Assembly: GCA_030432235.1 (NCBI GenBank)
Contig: JAUIHT010000006.1
Coordinates: 62,001-126,000 of the forward strand
Source: Verrucomicrobiia bacterium
GTDB lineage: Bacteria > Verrucomicrobiota > Verrucomicrobiia > Opitutales > Cerasicoccaceae
Length of the DNA: 64,000 nucleotides
Reading direction: 5' to 3'
Shown here piece after piece: positions 39,156 through 47,296 of this stretch (its first letter is position 1; each line of letters starts with the position of its first letter). The position numbers and the translations under genes were made by a program. The notes under the pieces are model-generated. The model saw only the letters and a list, made by a program, of their open reading frames with translations. It was not told where the DNA came from and ran no database searches.

Positions 39156-39236
39156 AGGGGGATTATCTTTCAAGGTGAGGTATCTTTTAGGCAGCCAACA
39201 ATTCCTGGAGATGCCAGAAAAGAACGATTTTCTCAA

Positions 39237-39254
39237 TTTAACGTGTACGTTATA
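39237..39254. promoter_or_regulatory. TTTAACGT/ACGTTATA palindromic operator-like site
   Basis: TTTAACGTGTACGTTATA: two AACGT half-sites in inverted order around GT, 81 bases upstream of the 39155 start of the large secreted protein. Half-sites match the TTTAACGTT sites at 21645, 27221, 47192 and 47232. Confidence 0.45.
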
Positions 39255-39341
39255 GTTTCCATGTCAAGAATAACAGGAAGTTTTGCTTACACCACCTGAA
39301 CCCTCTCCAACTAATTCTGGCTATCATTCGCCTCACAAGGC

Positions 39342-39692
39342 TTAATAGCGAGTCAACTCAAGCCTCAAAGTCCATTTACTCAGATTTTTTCTAGAAAAAT
39401 AAGAATCCTGGCAGTCTGTTTCCAATTCATTCAGCGTATTCACAGGTGCATTTGAGGGCTCAAAAGACAACTGATGTGCCCTCATCCACCCTCCTCGACA
39501 CATCCAAATAGCAAGTGTCGGCAATTGCCTTGAACCCCACGATAAACGAAAACGTTCACGCATCTTGAGGTTAGCCAACTCGACCCACCCCAAAGAGTTC
39601 TCTGCAAAAAATTTGGTGTAGCTCTCCGGATGCCTCCCTAGGTCCATTTTCGAAAGATTCGGACCGCCCTGAGCGGGCCACGGCCACAGCAC
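39342..39692 (-). pseudogene. C-terminal remnant of a galactose-mutarotase-like gene
   Basis: 116 codons, first in-frame start GTG. The sequence looks like the C-terminal third of an aldose-1-epimerase-fold protein: SLGWVELANLKMRERF, then LPTLAIWMCRGGW (the beta-strand/WxxxGGW element), then LSFEPSNAPVNTLNEL (the LEP motif with its glutamate). The N-terminal two thirds are missing: the upstream frame stops at 39708-39710 inside the end of the SDR gene. So this is probably a 5'-truncated leftover, unless it is a small functional protein co-translated with the SDR gene (1-base gap). Sequence similarity is judged by eye. Confidence 0.5.
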
Positions 39693-39693
39693 T

Positions 39694-40485
39694 TCAGGAA
39701 TCTTGCATCAGGGCGGAACGGCCTCCATCCACCAAGTAAGTCGTACCCGTGGCAAAGCCAGCGTAGGGACTGGCCAAGAATGCACAGAAGGCCCCCATCT
39801 CGTCAACACTACCCAAGTGCCCCACCGGGTGTAATTGTTCGGTGCGCTTGCGTTCCTGATCGGGATCCGGAAAGGAACCGAACCATTTTTTGTTCTGGCG
39901 TGTATCAATAAAACCAGGAGCTAAACCCACCGTGCGCACCCTGGGCCCCCACTCAATGGCGATACTTTGCACGAGCCCCAACAACCCCGCCTTGGTCGTG
40001 CTATACGGGAAGCAGCCCGGAATGGTTGAGTAAGCATGGTTCGACCCAATGATAATAAGCACCCCCTCGCCTTTGGCTTCGAGGTAAGGTTTCGTCAATT
40101 GAGCCAGTCGCCAATGCGAGTTGAAATTCAAATCCAGATTGGCTTGCCAATCTTCTTCGCTGCAACCCGCAACTCCCTTGAAGACGCCCGCACCAGCGTT
40201 GGACACCGCTACGTCAATGCCCTTCCACTTACTAACGGTAGCCTTGACTAGGGCATCCAGATCTTCGCGTCGCGTAACATCAGCCTGTACATAAAGGGCC
40301 TCCTGGCCTTCTGCCTCGACCAGCTCAGAGAATTTTTGAGCGCCATCACTGTCAGGACGGCTACGCCCACAGCCGGCAACAACACATCCGGCACGAGCCA
40401 TCATTTTCGCGATCCCCTGCCCTATGCCGTCAGTAACACCAGTAACAAGAGCGACTTTGTTTTGGAGATTGATTTCGAGTGACAT
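39694..40485 (-). CDS. SDR-family oxidoreductase
   Basis: 263 aa from the ATG at 40485. Classical SDR with the cofactor motif TGVTDGIGQGIA (residues ~14-25), SNAGAG, and the catalytic YSTTKAG (Tyr-x3-Lys). The C-terminal loop LVDGG is also standard. Located 10 bases after the enolase-superfamily gene in an operon that also carries a second SDR. The likely role is oxidation of a sugar or of a 2-keto-3-deoxy sugar acid, by analogy with L-fucose, L-rhamnose or galactose oxidative pathways (inference). Confidence 0.9.
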   Translation of the reverse strand: MSLEINLQNKVALVTGVTDGIGQGIAKMMARAGCVVAGCGRSRPDSDGAQKFSELVEAEGQEALYVQADVTRREDLDALVKATVSKWKGIDVAVSNAGAGVFKGVAGCSEEDWQANLDLNFNSHWRLAQLTKPYLEAKGEGVLIIIGSNHAYSTIPGCFPYSTTKAGLLGLVQSIAIEWGPRVRTVGLAPGFIDTRQNKKWFGSFPDPDQERKRTEQLHPVGHLGSVDEMGAFCAFLASPYAGFATGTTYLVDGGRSALMQDS

Positions 40486-40495
40486 GGTTTTGTGG

Positions 40496-41608
40496 CTAGG
40501 TGGCGCGATAACGTTCAATCGATTCGGGATACCAGTCGTAGTTCGCACCTTGCGCCGTAGAGGGAGCGATCAACGCGCCGGAATCCCAAGTTAAGCTGTC
40601 CGGGTGCAACGGATGAAAGTCCTCAATGTCGCTCTCCGGCAGCATGGTTTCGAGCCAGCGAACCGCCGGGCATGCCGCCGCCAGCTGTGCATGCAACGGA
40701 TGGAACACATGGCAGGCGATCGGAATCCCGGCCGCGTGAGCTTTGGCCGCGATCTTCATAAAGGCTCGCACCCCACCGCATACAGTGGCATCGAGACGCA
40801 GCACCTGCAGGCCTGTCCGCAATAACCGTTCAAAAGCACGCAGTCCGCTCTGCTCGTCCCCGACGGCAACCGGAAAGCCCAATGCTTCCACCAACTGCTT
40901 GATTCCGGAATAGTCGTCGAAAGCGAGCGGATCCTCTATCCAGCCCATATTGAAATCCTGCCACTTGCGGGCTTCCGCCACAACGTCCTTGGCAGAGTCA
41001 AAGCTCCAGTAGCAGTCAATCATAAGAGGGATATCCTCAGGCAACCGCTCCCGGCAGGCTTTCAAGCGTACCGTGTCGCGCCTGAGGTCGGCTGAGCTGG
41101 CTATCTTCACGCCCGCCGGCGCATACTTGGCGTAAGTGTTCATTTCAGCCTGAAGCGACTCCGGGGTTTCGTCCGTGGTCGGATACCCACCCACGATAGT
41201 GGCAGGGACCGCACGCCTGGAGCCTCCCAGATAATCGCCGAGCGATTGCCCGGCCGAACGCGCCAATAGATCGTACAACGCACAATCAACCAGGCTCAGG
41301 GCGCGCCAGAACAAGCCATGAGTGCCCAGACACACATTTGCCTTCACACACTTGGCATAATGGGCCTCGTGTAACTCCAAGGGCTGCCCTTCCCAGAAGG
41401 GTGCCACGCAGCGCTCCACCACGGCCGCCACCGGCGCGGAGCGGGCGTGCCCCAGGGCCGTACCGACATGGCCCTCGCTATCCGTCAGACGAACGAATAC
41501 ATACTCACGCTCACTTATGCGCATCTCACCCAACCGCAACGGGCGCCCCAACGGCACACGCAGGTGAAAGGCTTCGACTGAGATGAGGGTACGGGGCATT
41601 GGATTCAA
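40496..41608 (-). CDS. Enolase-superfamily (mandelate racemase type) sugar-acid dehydratase-like protein
   Basis: 370 aa. N-terminal capping domain (FHLRVPLGRPLRLGEMRISE), then the barrel with the base-bearing motif AGVKIASSAD, metal ligands LMIDCYW (Asp), WIEDPLAF (Glu) and AVGDEQSG, and the catalytic His in ACHVFHPLHAQL. This pattern fits the mandelate-racemase subgroup, many of which dehydrate aldonic acids (fuconate, galactonate, rhamnonate). Exact substrate unknown. It lies between two SDR genes with 3- and 10-base gaps, so the three enzymes very likely act in one pathway. Confidence 0.9.
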   Translation of the reverse strand: MNPMPRTLISVEAFHLRVPLGRPLRLGEMRISEREYVFVRLTDSEGHVGTALGHARSAPVAAVVERCVAPFWEGQPLELHEAHYAKCVKANVCLGTHGLFWRALSLVDCALYDLLARSAGQSLGDYLGGSRRAVPATIVGGYPTTDETPESLQAEMNTYAKYAPAGVKIASSADLRRDTVRLKACRERLPEDIPLMIDCYWSFDSAKDVVAEARKWQDFNMGWIEDPLAFDDYSGIKQLVEALGFPVAVGDEQSGLRAFERLLRTGLQVLRLDATVCGGVRAFMKIAAKAHAAGIPIACHVFHPLHAQLAAACPAVRWLETMLPESDIEDFHPLHPDSLTWDSGALIAPSTAQGANYDWYPESIERYRAT

Positions 41609-41611
41609 ACA

Positions 41612-42409
41612 CTAAAGAGCCAGGGCATCCGGGGCACCATAGACAGTGTAGCCACCATCGACCATGATCGCCTGACCGGTAATATAAGTGGCCAGCGGTG
41701 AACAGAGCATCGTCACGGCATTACCGATATCGTCAGGGTTACCCATGCGGCCCATGGGGATTCTTCCTCGTATGACTTCCGGATCGAGGACACCCTTGGC
41801 GACATACTCCTTGAAAAGGCGCGTCTCATGATAGCCGGGGCAAACCGCGTTCACGCGGATGTTATGCCTTCCCCACTCCGTGGCCAAAGCGCGGGTCATA
41901 CCCACTACAGCCGTTTTCGTGGTTACATAGACGGAGCGTCGAGGCATACCAAAGAAGCTGGAGATACTGCCGATATTGATAATGGAGCCGTCCTCTTGCT
42001 TGGCCATTTGACGGGCGGCCAGCTTGGAAAAGAACAGCATGCTATGCACATTGACATCGAACACGCGCATCCAGCCGGCCTCATCCATCTCCATGGCATC
42101 TGCATGGTATTGGATTCCGGCATTGTTCACCAGAATGTGCAGCCCACCCGCGTTTTCTACGATCCTGCCTATCGCAACCTGACGATCCGCATCACTGGTA
42201 GCGTCACCGTGGATACCGACATGGCCTTCTCCGGGCAACGATGCCGCAGCCTGATGGACGAGCTCTGCGTCGCGGTCGAAAATAAAGACCCGCGCGCCAA
42301 AACCCGCCAGCTTTGTGGCTGCGGCGTAACCGAGCCCTTGAGCGGCGCCGGTCACCAAGGCTGTTTTCCCGGCGAGCCAGGAGGATAAAGGTTGGTCCAT
42401 TGGATTCAT
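41612..42409 (-). CDS. SDR-family oxidoreductase
   Basis: 265 aa. Cofactor site TGAAQGLGYAAA, NNAGIQYH and catalytic YVTTKTAVVG. The C-terminal VDGGYTVYGAPDAL is typical of sugar or gluconate dehydrogenases of this family. Followed after 3 bases by the enolase-superfamily gene. Possible roles: dehydrogenase for the free sugar at the start of an oxidative route, or for a later keto-acid. Confidence 0.9.
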   Translation of the reverse strand: MNPMDQPLSSWLAGKTALVTGAAQGLGYAAATKLAGFGARVFIFDRDAELVHQAAASLPGEGHVGIHGDATSDADRQVAIGRIVENAGGLHILVNNAGIQYHADAMEMDEAGWMRVFDVNVHSMLFFSKLAARQMAKQEDGSIINIGSISSFFGMPRRSVYVTTKTAVVGMTRALATEWGRHNIRVNAVCPGYHETRLFKEYVAKGVLDPEVIRGRIPMGRMGNPDDIGNAVTMLCSPLATYITGQAIMVDGGYTVYGAPDALAL

Positions 42410-42419
42410 TTAAAGCTTT

Positions 42420-43352
42420 TCAAATAATAGCGACACCATGTTCCCGCAGATAATCGAGATAGCCCACGAGCGCGTATTGATAGTGCGCCCTTTCAGACTC
42501 GTCCCAGCAGGCAAAGGTATCGTTCATACCGTCGAGCAACTGCTCGAAACTCATCGAGCCTGCGGGCCCCTCCAACAGCCAAGCCAGATCACGCGCCACA
42601 ACTGCATGCGATTCCCGTATCAATTGCCTCAGGCCATCCGCATTCAAGGGCTCCCAATGCGCAAAGTATGCCTGCTCCACGGGAAGCTGCGCAAGGAATT
42701 GAAGCGTGGAAAGATACTCACGGATAAACTGGTGCGTGGGCGGCATCGACGCTGCGCCCTTAACATCGGGCGGCCCATAACCAAGCACAGCATCGCCACC
42801 TATCAGGACGCGCTCTTTCTCCTGCCATAAGCCGATGTGGCCTGGACTGTGGCCCGGCAAGTGTAATACCCTCCACGACTTTCCACCAATAGCCAGCGAA
42901 GATCCGGCAGCCACCGTCCGCGTTACGCGAAAATCATCACCGCATGCCGTGCGCATCGCCTCCCGCACTTCCTCGGGGTAAGCAAAACCATACTCTGCCC
43001 GCGCACAGCCATAACGTTCAGCCACCAGTTGATCGTGGTTTTCACACCAGGCACGGTCCAGTTCATGACAGATAACTTCGCAATCCCGAAAGGACTCTTT
43101 GGCCTCCGCCACGCCGCCGATATGATCAGCGTCCGCATGGGTAATCACGATGCCATCAACGTGCCCGGGCAAATCGTCGCCCTCAAGGATCTCATTCAAG
43201 TGGCCGCACAAACCACCATCAATCAACACCCAGCCCTTGTCTCCATTGGGTAAAGCAAAGACGCGTACAGTACGGATTCCCATGCCGAAGACAAACTCAC
43301 GAAGGCCGCCCGCATGCTCCTCAAGGCGATAGTTTGGTTGCCTCTTAGACAT
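42420..43352 (-). CDS. Metallo-beta-lactamase-fold hydrolase
   Basis: 310 aa from the ATG at 43352, which overlaps the end of the upstream gene by 8 bases. The metal-binding motif reads ITHADADHIGG, that is HxDxDH instead of the usual HxHxDH. The other MBL elements are intact: LPGHSPGHIGLW, LIGGDAVLGYG and YFAHWEPL. Family members include lactonases and thioesterases; in a sugar-acid operon a lactonase role is an attractive but untested inference. The His-to-Asp change may alter metal content. Confidence 0.87.
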   Translation of the reverse strand: MSKRQPNYRLEEHAGGLREFVFGMGIRTVRVFALPNGDKGWVLIDGGLCGHLNEILEGDDLPGHVDGIVITHADADHIGGVAEAKESFRDCEVICHELDRAWCENHDQLVAERYGCARAEYGFAYPEEVREAMRTACGDDFRVTRTVAAGSSLAIGGKSWRVLHLPGHSPGHIGLWQEKERVLIGGDAVLGYGPPDVKGAASMPPTHQFIREYLSTLQFLAQLPVEQAYFAHWEPLNADGLRQLIRESHAVVARDLAWLLEGPAGSMSFEQLLDGMNDTFACWDESERAHYQYALVGYLDYLREHGVAII

Positions 43353-44508
43353 GGCACTCTCCCCGTATGGCACGCAGTTGCGCAAGGATGGATTCCTCCG
43401 TCGCTTCACCATCCCAATAGGGCTGCAAGGAGCGTCCTATTTCCAATTCGATGAAATGAAATCCGGGCACACGGGGCCGCATGTAAGCGTGCTCCATCTC
43501 TCTGCTTAAACTGGAATAAAAGCCATGGTACTGACGATCCAGAACGGCACACTCCCACGCAGCCTTGGCCGTCGGCTGTCCAGAGTTTTCCGGGAAAAGC
43601 CTGGTCTGCGCAGCATCAGAAATCAAGTAGCGCGCATATTCCACCGCCTCCTCCAAGAGAGAACATTTCTTCATAATCCCCAAGCCAACGCCACCAAGAA
43701 TCGGCGTACCCCGACGACCGTTCAGCCCGGGAGTTTCAAGCAAGCGTAACTGGGCTCCGCGTCCTTCTGCGTGGAAATAATTAACATAAGCGAAAATCGA
43801 CGGACTGTAGGCCGACTCGTCCGAGCGGCAAAAATACTCGTAGATATCCCATGGTCCCCAGTGGGTGGAGCCCGGCGGGACATACGCAAGCAACGATCTC
43901 AACAAACGCAGGACCTGCAACGTCGCGGTAGAGTCCAGGCAAAGTGCGCTGTCAACTACCGTAACGGCATGTCCCCCCGACGCCATCATGGAAAGAAACA
44001 GACAGGAGCCGAGCACACCCTCCACGCTCAATACCAGCGGATAAGGCAGGGACTCGCAGCGAACGGATTCCGCCCAGGCTGCGATGTCTTCCCAGTGCGA
44101 GGGCACGGAGTCAATCTCAGCGAGGTCCTTGCGGATGAGGCCGGCATGACAAGCGCCATCCAGAGCCAGGCCCCAGACCTTCCCATCCCAAACATAACTG
44201 TCAAACGACGGTGGAACGATACGACCGCGAATCCCCACGAGCTCCTCCTGGGTCATGAGAGAGTCCCAAGGCAACATCCCTCCGCTGCAAGCCAGTGAGC
44301 CGGTCCAGGGATGATCAAACATAACAAGGTCATAGTCGGGCCCGGGGTTCTCCAGCGCCGCCAGGAGCGCATTCTCGAATGCGTACCAGGACAAGGCCTC
44401 CCATTCGATCCTGACATCGGGGCGCCTGGTCTGCCACTCACAGGCACTGGCCAGCAGCGGCAATTCGCCACGCGGATTCTTCCAGGTTAAGCCTTTAATG
44501 ACTTTCAT
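43345..44508 (-). CDS. Extracellular-solute-binding-protein-like protein lacking a signal peptide
   Basis: 387 aa. The fold signature is that of family 1 sugar-binding proteins of ABC transporters (LVMFDHPWTGSLACSGGMLP, VWGLALDGACHAGLIRKDL, SDAAQTRLFPENSGQPTAK). The N-terminus, MKVIKGLTWKNPRGELPLLA, has no signal peptide or lipobox, and no in-frame upstream extension supplies one. No ABC permease or ATPase gene lies in the window. It is the first gene of the MBL-SDR-enolase-SDR operon and may sense or bind a sugar in the cytoplasm. A palindrome lies upstream at 44584-44601. Confidence 0.83.
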   Translation of the reverse strand: MKVIKGLTWKNPRGELPLLASACEWQTRRPDVRIEWEALSWYAFENALLAALENPGPDYDLVMFDHPWTGSLACSGGMLPWDSLMTQEELVGIRGRIVPPSFDSYVWDGKVWGLALDGACHAGLIRKDLAEIDSVPSHWEDIAAWAESVRCESLPYPLVLSVEGVLGSCLFLSMMASGGHAVTVVDSALCLDSTATLQVLRLLRSLLAYVPPGSTHWGPWDIYEYFCRSDESAYSPSIFAYVNYFHAEGRGAQLRLLETPGLNGRRGTPILGGVGLGIMKKCSLLEEAVEYARYLISDAAQTRLFPENSGQPTAKAAWECAVLDRQYHGFYSSLSREMEHAYMRPRVPGFHFIELEIGRSLQPYWDGEATEESILAQLRAIRGECHV

Positions 44509-44583
44509 ACTTACGACAAAGCAACCAATCAGGATAGAATCGCTATCATCACAAATGGCGGGCGAGATAGCTACCGATGCCTT

Positions 44584-44601
44584 GTTTTAGCATTAAAACA
44601 G
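44584..44601. promoter_or_regulatory. Palindromic operator, TTTTAGCATTAAAA type
   Basis: TGTTTTAGCATTAAAACA: perfect 7-base arms around GCAT, 75 bases before the start of the solute-binding-like gene. The core TTTTAGCATTAAAA is identical to that of the operator at 19771-19787, about 25 kb away. Confidence 0.6.
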
Positions 44602-44631
44602 AGCCGCCATGGGCAGGCAAAAGTCATAGAA

Positions 44632-44943
44632 TCAGGCCATAGGACTCAGCCGCGTGGGACTGAGAAAAATCGCCTCCTGCTCCTCATAGCAAGCCCGGCA
44701 CCTCTCCAAATACTCCATAAACCCAGGATGCTTGAGCAGCTGTCTCCTCATCTCGTTACGGTGGTTCATATCCTCGAATTCCCATAAACTATAGATGCGG
44801 TTGCAGATGCCGGACTCGGCGACCCATTGGCCTTTCAACTTAAAATAGGGCGCCAGCATTTGCTGCCCTTCTTTTTCCCACATGTCCAAAATCTGGCCAA
44901 CCGTACCCGGCTTACAGGTATAAATGCGCAGTTCGTATATCAT
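44632..44943 (-). CDS. NIPSNAP-family small protein
   Basis: 103 aa. Starts MIYELRIYTCKPGTVGQILD and continues with a ferredoxin-like alpha/beta pattern (IYSLWEFEDMNHRNEMRRQL) and the closing YEEQEAIFLSPT, all typical of NIPSNAP/Dabb-like dimers. Biochemical role of bacterial NIPSNAP proteins is poorly known; they recur in catabolic operons. 20 bases downstream of the GH36-like gene, so probably co-transcribed with it. Confidence 0.87.
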   Translation of the reverse strand: MIYELRIYTCKPGTVGQILDMWEKEGQQMLAPYFKLKGQWVAESGICNRIYSLWEFEDMNHRNEMRRQLLKHPGFMEYLERCRACYEEQEAIFLSPTRLSPMA

Positions 44944-44963
44944 GATATTCCTTTTCAGGCAGG

Positions 44964-47126
44964 TTAACGAATAAGTACAAAACCGATCAGGCCGCGCTCC
45001 TGCTCAGCGTCATCGGCCACCAACCGTAGTACCCCTTTATCCGTTTCGATTATCAAAGGGCGAACGACATCCCCATCCTCCTGTTCATAGCAGCCGCTCA
45101 CGTCAAATCCACCGGCTCCGGTAAAAGACAGCTCCAGGCTGCCCTTGCCCACCGGAATGCAGGCCAATTCACGGCTGTCAAAAATCCCAACGTTATCTTG
45201 AGCAATCAGAACCCAGCTTCCACGCCATGCCAACCCCTCAAGCTCGACTGGCTTATCCCAATCCGTAAGCTCTCTCAAGGCTAGGGCCGTGAGCATTTCC
45301 TTACCATCGAATGTTTCCAGACGCCCCCAACAGCGCAGGCTTGGATCCCGGCTAAAATCCCCCAGATGACTATTGAGCCAGAGCGGCCGCCACCCGGTCG
45401 TACGGCGATACCATCGCCCTAAAGCACGACGCGGACGATAGGCCGTGCGCGGCACCACCGATCCGTTTTTATAAAAAAGAGGCAGGATACCACCCGGCGC
45501 GCCTATAATGGCAGAGTTCATGATAACATCATGCTCGGCCGCCCAATCATAGCCACTGGAGCCATTGAGCGCCACACCGCCACGCCCCGCAATAGTCGTC
45601 CAGAAGCTCCATTGCCCATGTCCTTCGGCTTCGCGCCCGGATGCATCACCGAGATCGTCCAACGCGATAAGCTGCGCATGTTTCGCTATCAGGGGATTCA
45701 GGCTGTAGCAAAGGATGGTAATGTCCGGCTGAAGGCGGCGCGCCTCCGTGGCGATAATTTCTATCAGGCTGAGCCCCAGGCGTTCCCCGCGATACTTCGG
45801 ATCGCGCGGCACGGCGACATCCGGCCCGGGCAGCCCATAATAGAAGTCGAGCTTAAGCAAGGATACCGGATACCTGGCCAGCACCTTGCGAGTTCGCTCG
45901 ATAAGGAATTGCCTCGCCTTTGGTGAGCTTGGATCCAGGGCGTAGTGCCGAGACCCCCTGTCATGTGGATTGAAGGACCAAGAACATTGGCGTGGCTCGC
46001 CATCCAAGCCGCAGAGGAGGTCCTCCTTGCCCAGCCCGAAGTCTTCCGGTCGGTCCAGCCAACCGACGGAATGCCAGAAGCCCGCCTTCAGGCCCAGCCC
46101 GACAGCCTCTTCGACCGAGTCGTCAAAGTCAGGGAAGCGCTCATAGTTGGCATCACCACTGGAGCAATAGGTCTCCCAGGGATCGTCGAAAACCAACATC
46201 TCCACGCCGAAGTCCCGGCGTACACGACGCGCGGTATGGCCCAAATCATAAATACCCTCCTTGAAGTCACCCCAGGTGCTCCACATTGAAACCTGGTGAG
46301 GGTTTTCTTTGGTCGGAGACATCTCAGGATAGTAAAAGCGGCCATATGCGTCCACTGCCTCCTTGGCCCAACAGAGCTTTATAAAGTCCTCCCAGACACG
46401 CTCCTGCTCCGGCAACGCACCCCACAGATCTTCGCGATACAGCAACTCCATGCCCGCACAGGACGCGCCCGTTAAAAAGCTCAACGCGCCATCCGGTGCT
46501 TGCTCAAACCCCATCACAACCCAGCCATGTCGTCCACCCATGGCGCCGGCCAACAACGGACGGGGATAGGCCGCTCCGTAGGGCGACCCCATGGCCGGCG
46601 CAAAGTTGCCCAAGGCAATCCTCCCGTGGCCCAAGTCCCAGGTACGCATAAAGCTCTGAATCGGACCCGTCTTCGCACAGGGAATACAAACGCCCTCCGC
46701 CTGCCAATCCTGCCAAAAGGGTCGATCCAGATTAGGGACTATCATGCGCTCGGCCTGCGTCATCACATGAGCACCCAGGTGGAGTGAGATGATGGGCTGC
46801 GGCTTCCCTTTCCAGCACAACCTGAAGTTCCGCAACCTCAATTGTTCATCTTGCAGAACGAACTCCATCGAGCCGTCAGCCAGCTCCTCGAATTGCATCT
46901 TGATACGGCCGGAGCACCCCTTGTCCGAGTCCAACTCCAGCTTAGTCGCAGCTCCCTTCACAAAGCGAAGGCCGTCCTCACAAGCCAGCCAAAGACCCGG
47001 TAGAAGCGACCCGCTCCAAACCTTGTCGTCCGACGAGACAGGAGAAACAAAGATACTATCCACGGCCAGATCCCAGCAGCCGCGAAATCTTGGAGCCTCC
47101 CATTTCAGCAAAAGTTTATCGTTCAC
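44964..47126 (-). CDS. GH36-like alpha-galactosidase family protein
   Basis: 720 aa from the GTG at 47126. The frame stays open to 47234, but that extension is AT-rich, not GH-like and contains an operator-like site at 47192. N-terminal beta-sandwich, then a (beta/alpha)8 barrel with MLVFDDPWETY, LKAGFWHSVGWLD and the nucleophile motif SLLKLDFYYGLPG (Asp427), equivalent to KxD in melibiases. The C-terminal domain is all beta. No signal peptide; intracellular hydrolysis of alpha-galactosides is the likely role. The exact family (GH36 or a close relative) is judged by eye. The start codon is the weak point. Confidence 0.75.
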   Translation of the reverse strand: MNDKLLLKWEAPRFRGCWDLAVDSIFVSPVSSDDKVWSGSLLPGLWLACEDGLRFVKGAATKLELDSDKGCSGRIKMQFEELADGSMEFVLQDEQLRLRNFRLCWKGKPQPIISLHLGAHVMTQAERMIVPNLDRPFWQDWQAEGVCIPCAKTGPIQSFMRTWDLGHGRIALGNFAPAMGSPYGAAYPRPLLAGAMGGRHGWVVMGFEQAPDGALSFLTGASCAGMELLYREDLWGALPEQERVWEDFIKLCWAKEAVDAYGRFYYPEMSPTKENPHQVSMWSTWGDFKEGIYDLGHTARRVRRDFGVEMLVFDDPWETYCSSGDANYERFPDFDDSVEEAVGLGLKAGFWHSVGWLDRPEDFGLGKEDLLCGLDGEPRQCSWSFNPHDRGSRHYALDPSSPKARQFLIERTRKVLARYPVSLLKLDFYYGLPGPDVAVPRDPKYRGERLGLSLIEIIATEARRLQPDITILCYSLNPLIAKHAQLIALDDLGDASGREAEGHGQWSFWTTIAGRGGVALNGSSGYDWAAEHDVIMNSAIIGAPGGILPLFYKNGSVVPRTAYRPRRALGRWYRRTTGWRPLWLNSHLGDFSRDPSLRCWGRLETFDGKEMLTALALRELTDWDKPVELEGLAWRGSWVLIAQDNVGIFDSRELACIPVGKGSLELSFTGAGGFDVSGCYEQEDGDVVRPLIIETDKGVLRLVADDAEQERGLIGFVLIR

Positions 47127-47191
47127 TATATTTTTTGAATAGAAACGTCTTCTATCGGTAATTATAAATAAAATAAGGATATTAAGGAAAC

Positions 47192-47204
47192 TATAACGTT
47201 CAAT
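47192..47204. promoter_or_regulatory. TTTAACGTT-type operator-like site
   Basis: TATAACGTTCAAT, 66 bases before the proposed GTG start of the GH36-like gene and in the divergent region shared with the LacI gene. Confidence 0.45.
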
Positions 47205-47231
47205 TTTTATTGCTTTAACTACAGAATCCCG

Positions 47232-47243
47232 CAACGTTAAAAA
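47232..47243. promoter_or_regulatory. Second TTTAACGTT-type operator-like site before LacI
   Basis: CAACGTTAAAAA, 54 bases before the LacI start at 47297 and 39 bases from the 47192 site. A pair of sites in one divergent region would allow the regulator to control itself and the GH36-like gene. Confidence 0.4.
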
Positions 47244-47296
47244 GAGACCAACCTAACCCGTCCCCCATGAATCCCCCAACATGTGACATAGATCCG

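Noticed and set aside
40507-40518. ATAACGTTCAAT identical to the 47193 site
   Set aside because: Falls within the end of the enolase-superfamily coding sequence and encodes normal residues; it could be a site before the SDR gene but I cannot separate this from chance.
43345-44508. Solute-binding-like protein as part of an ABC sugar importer
   Set aside because: No signal peptide and no permease or ATPase gene anywhere in the window, so an importer cannot be claimed.
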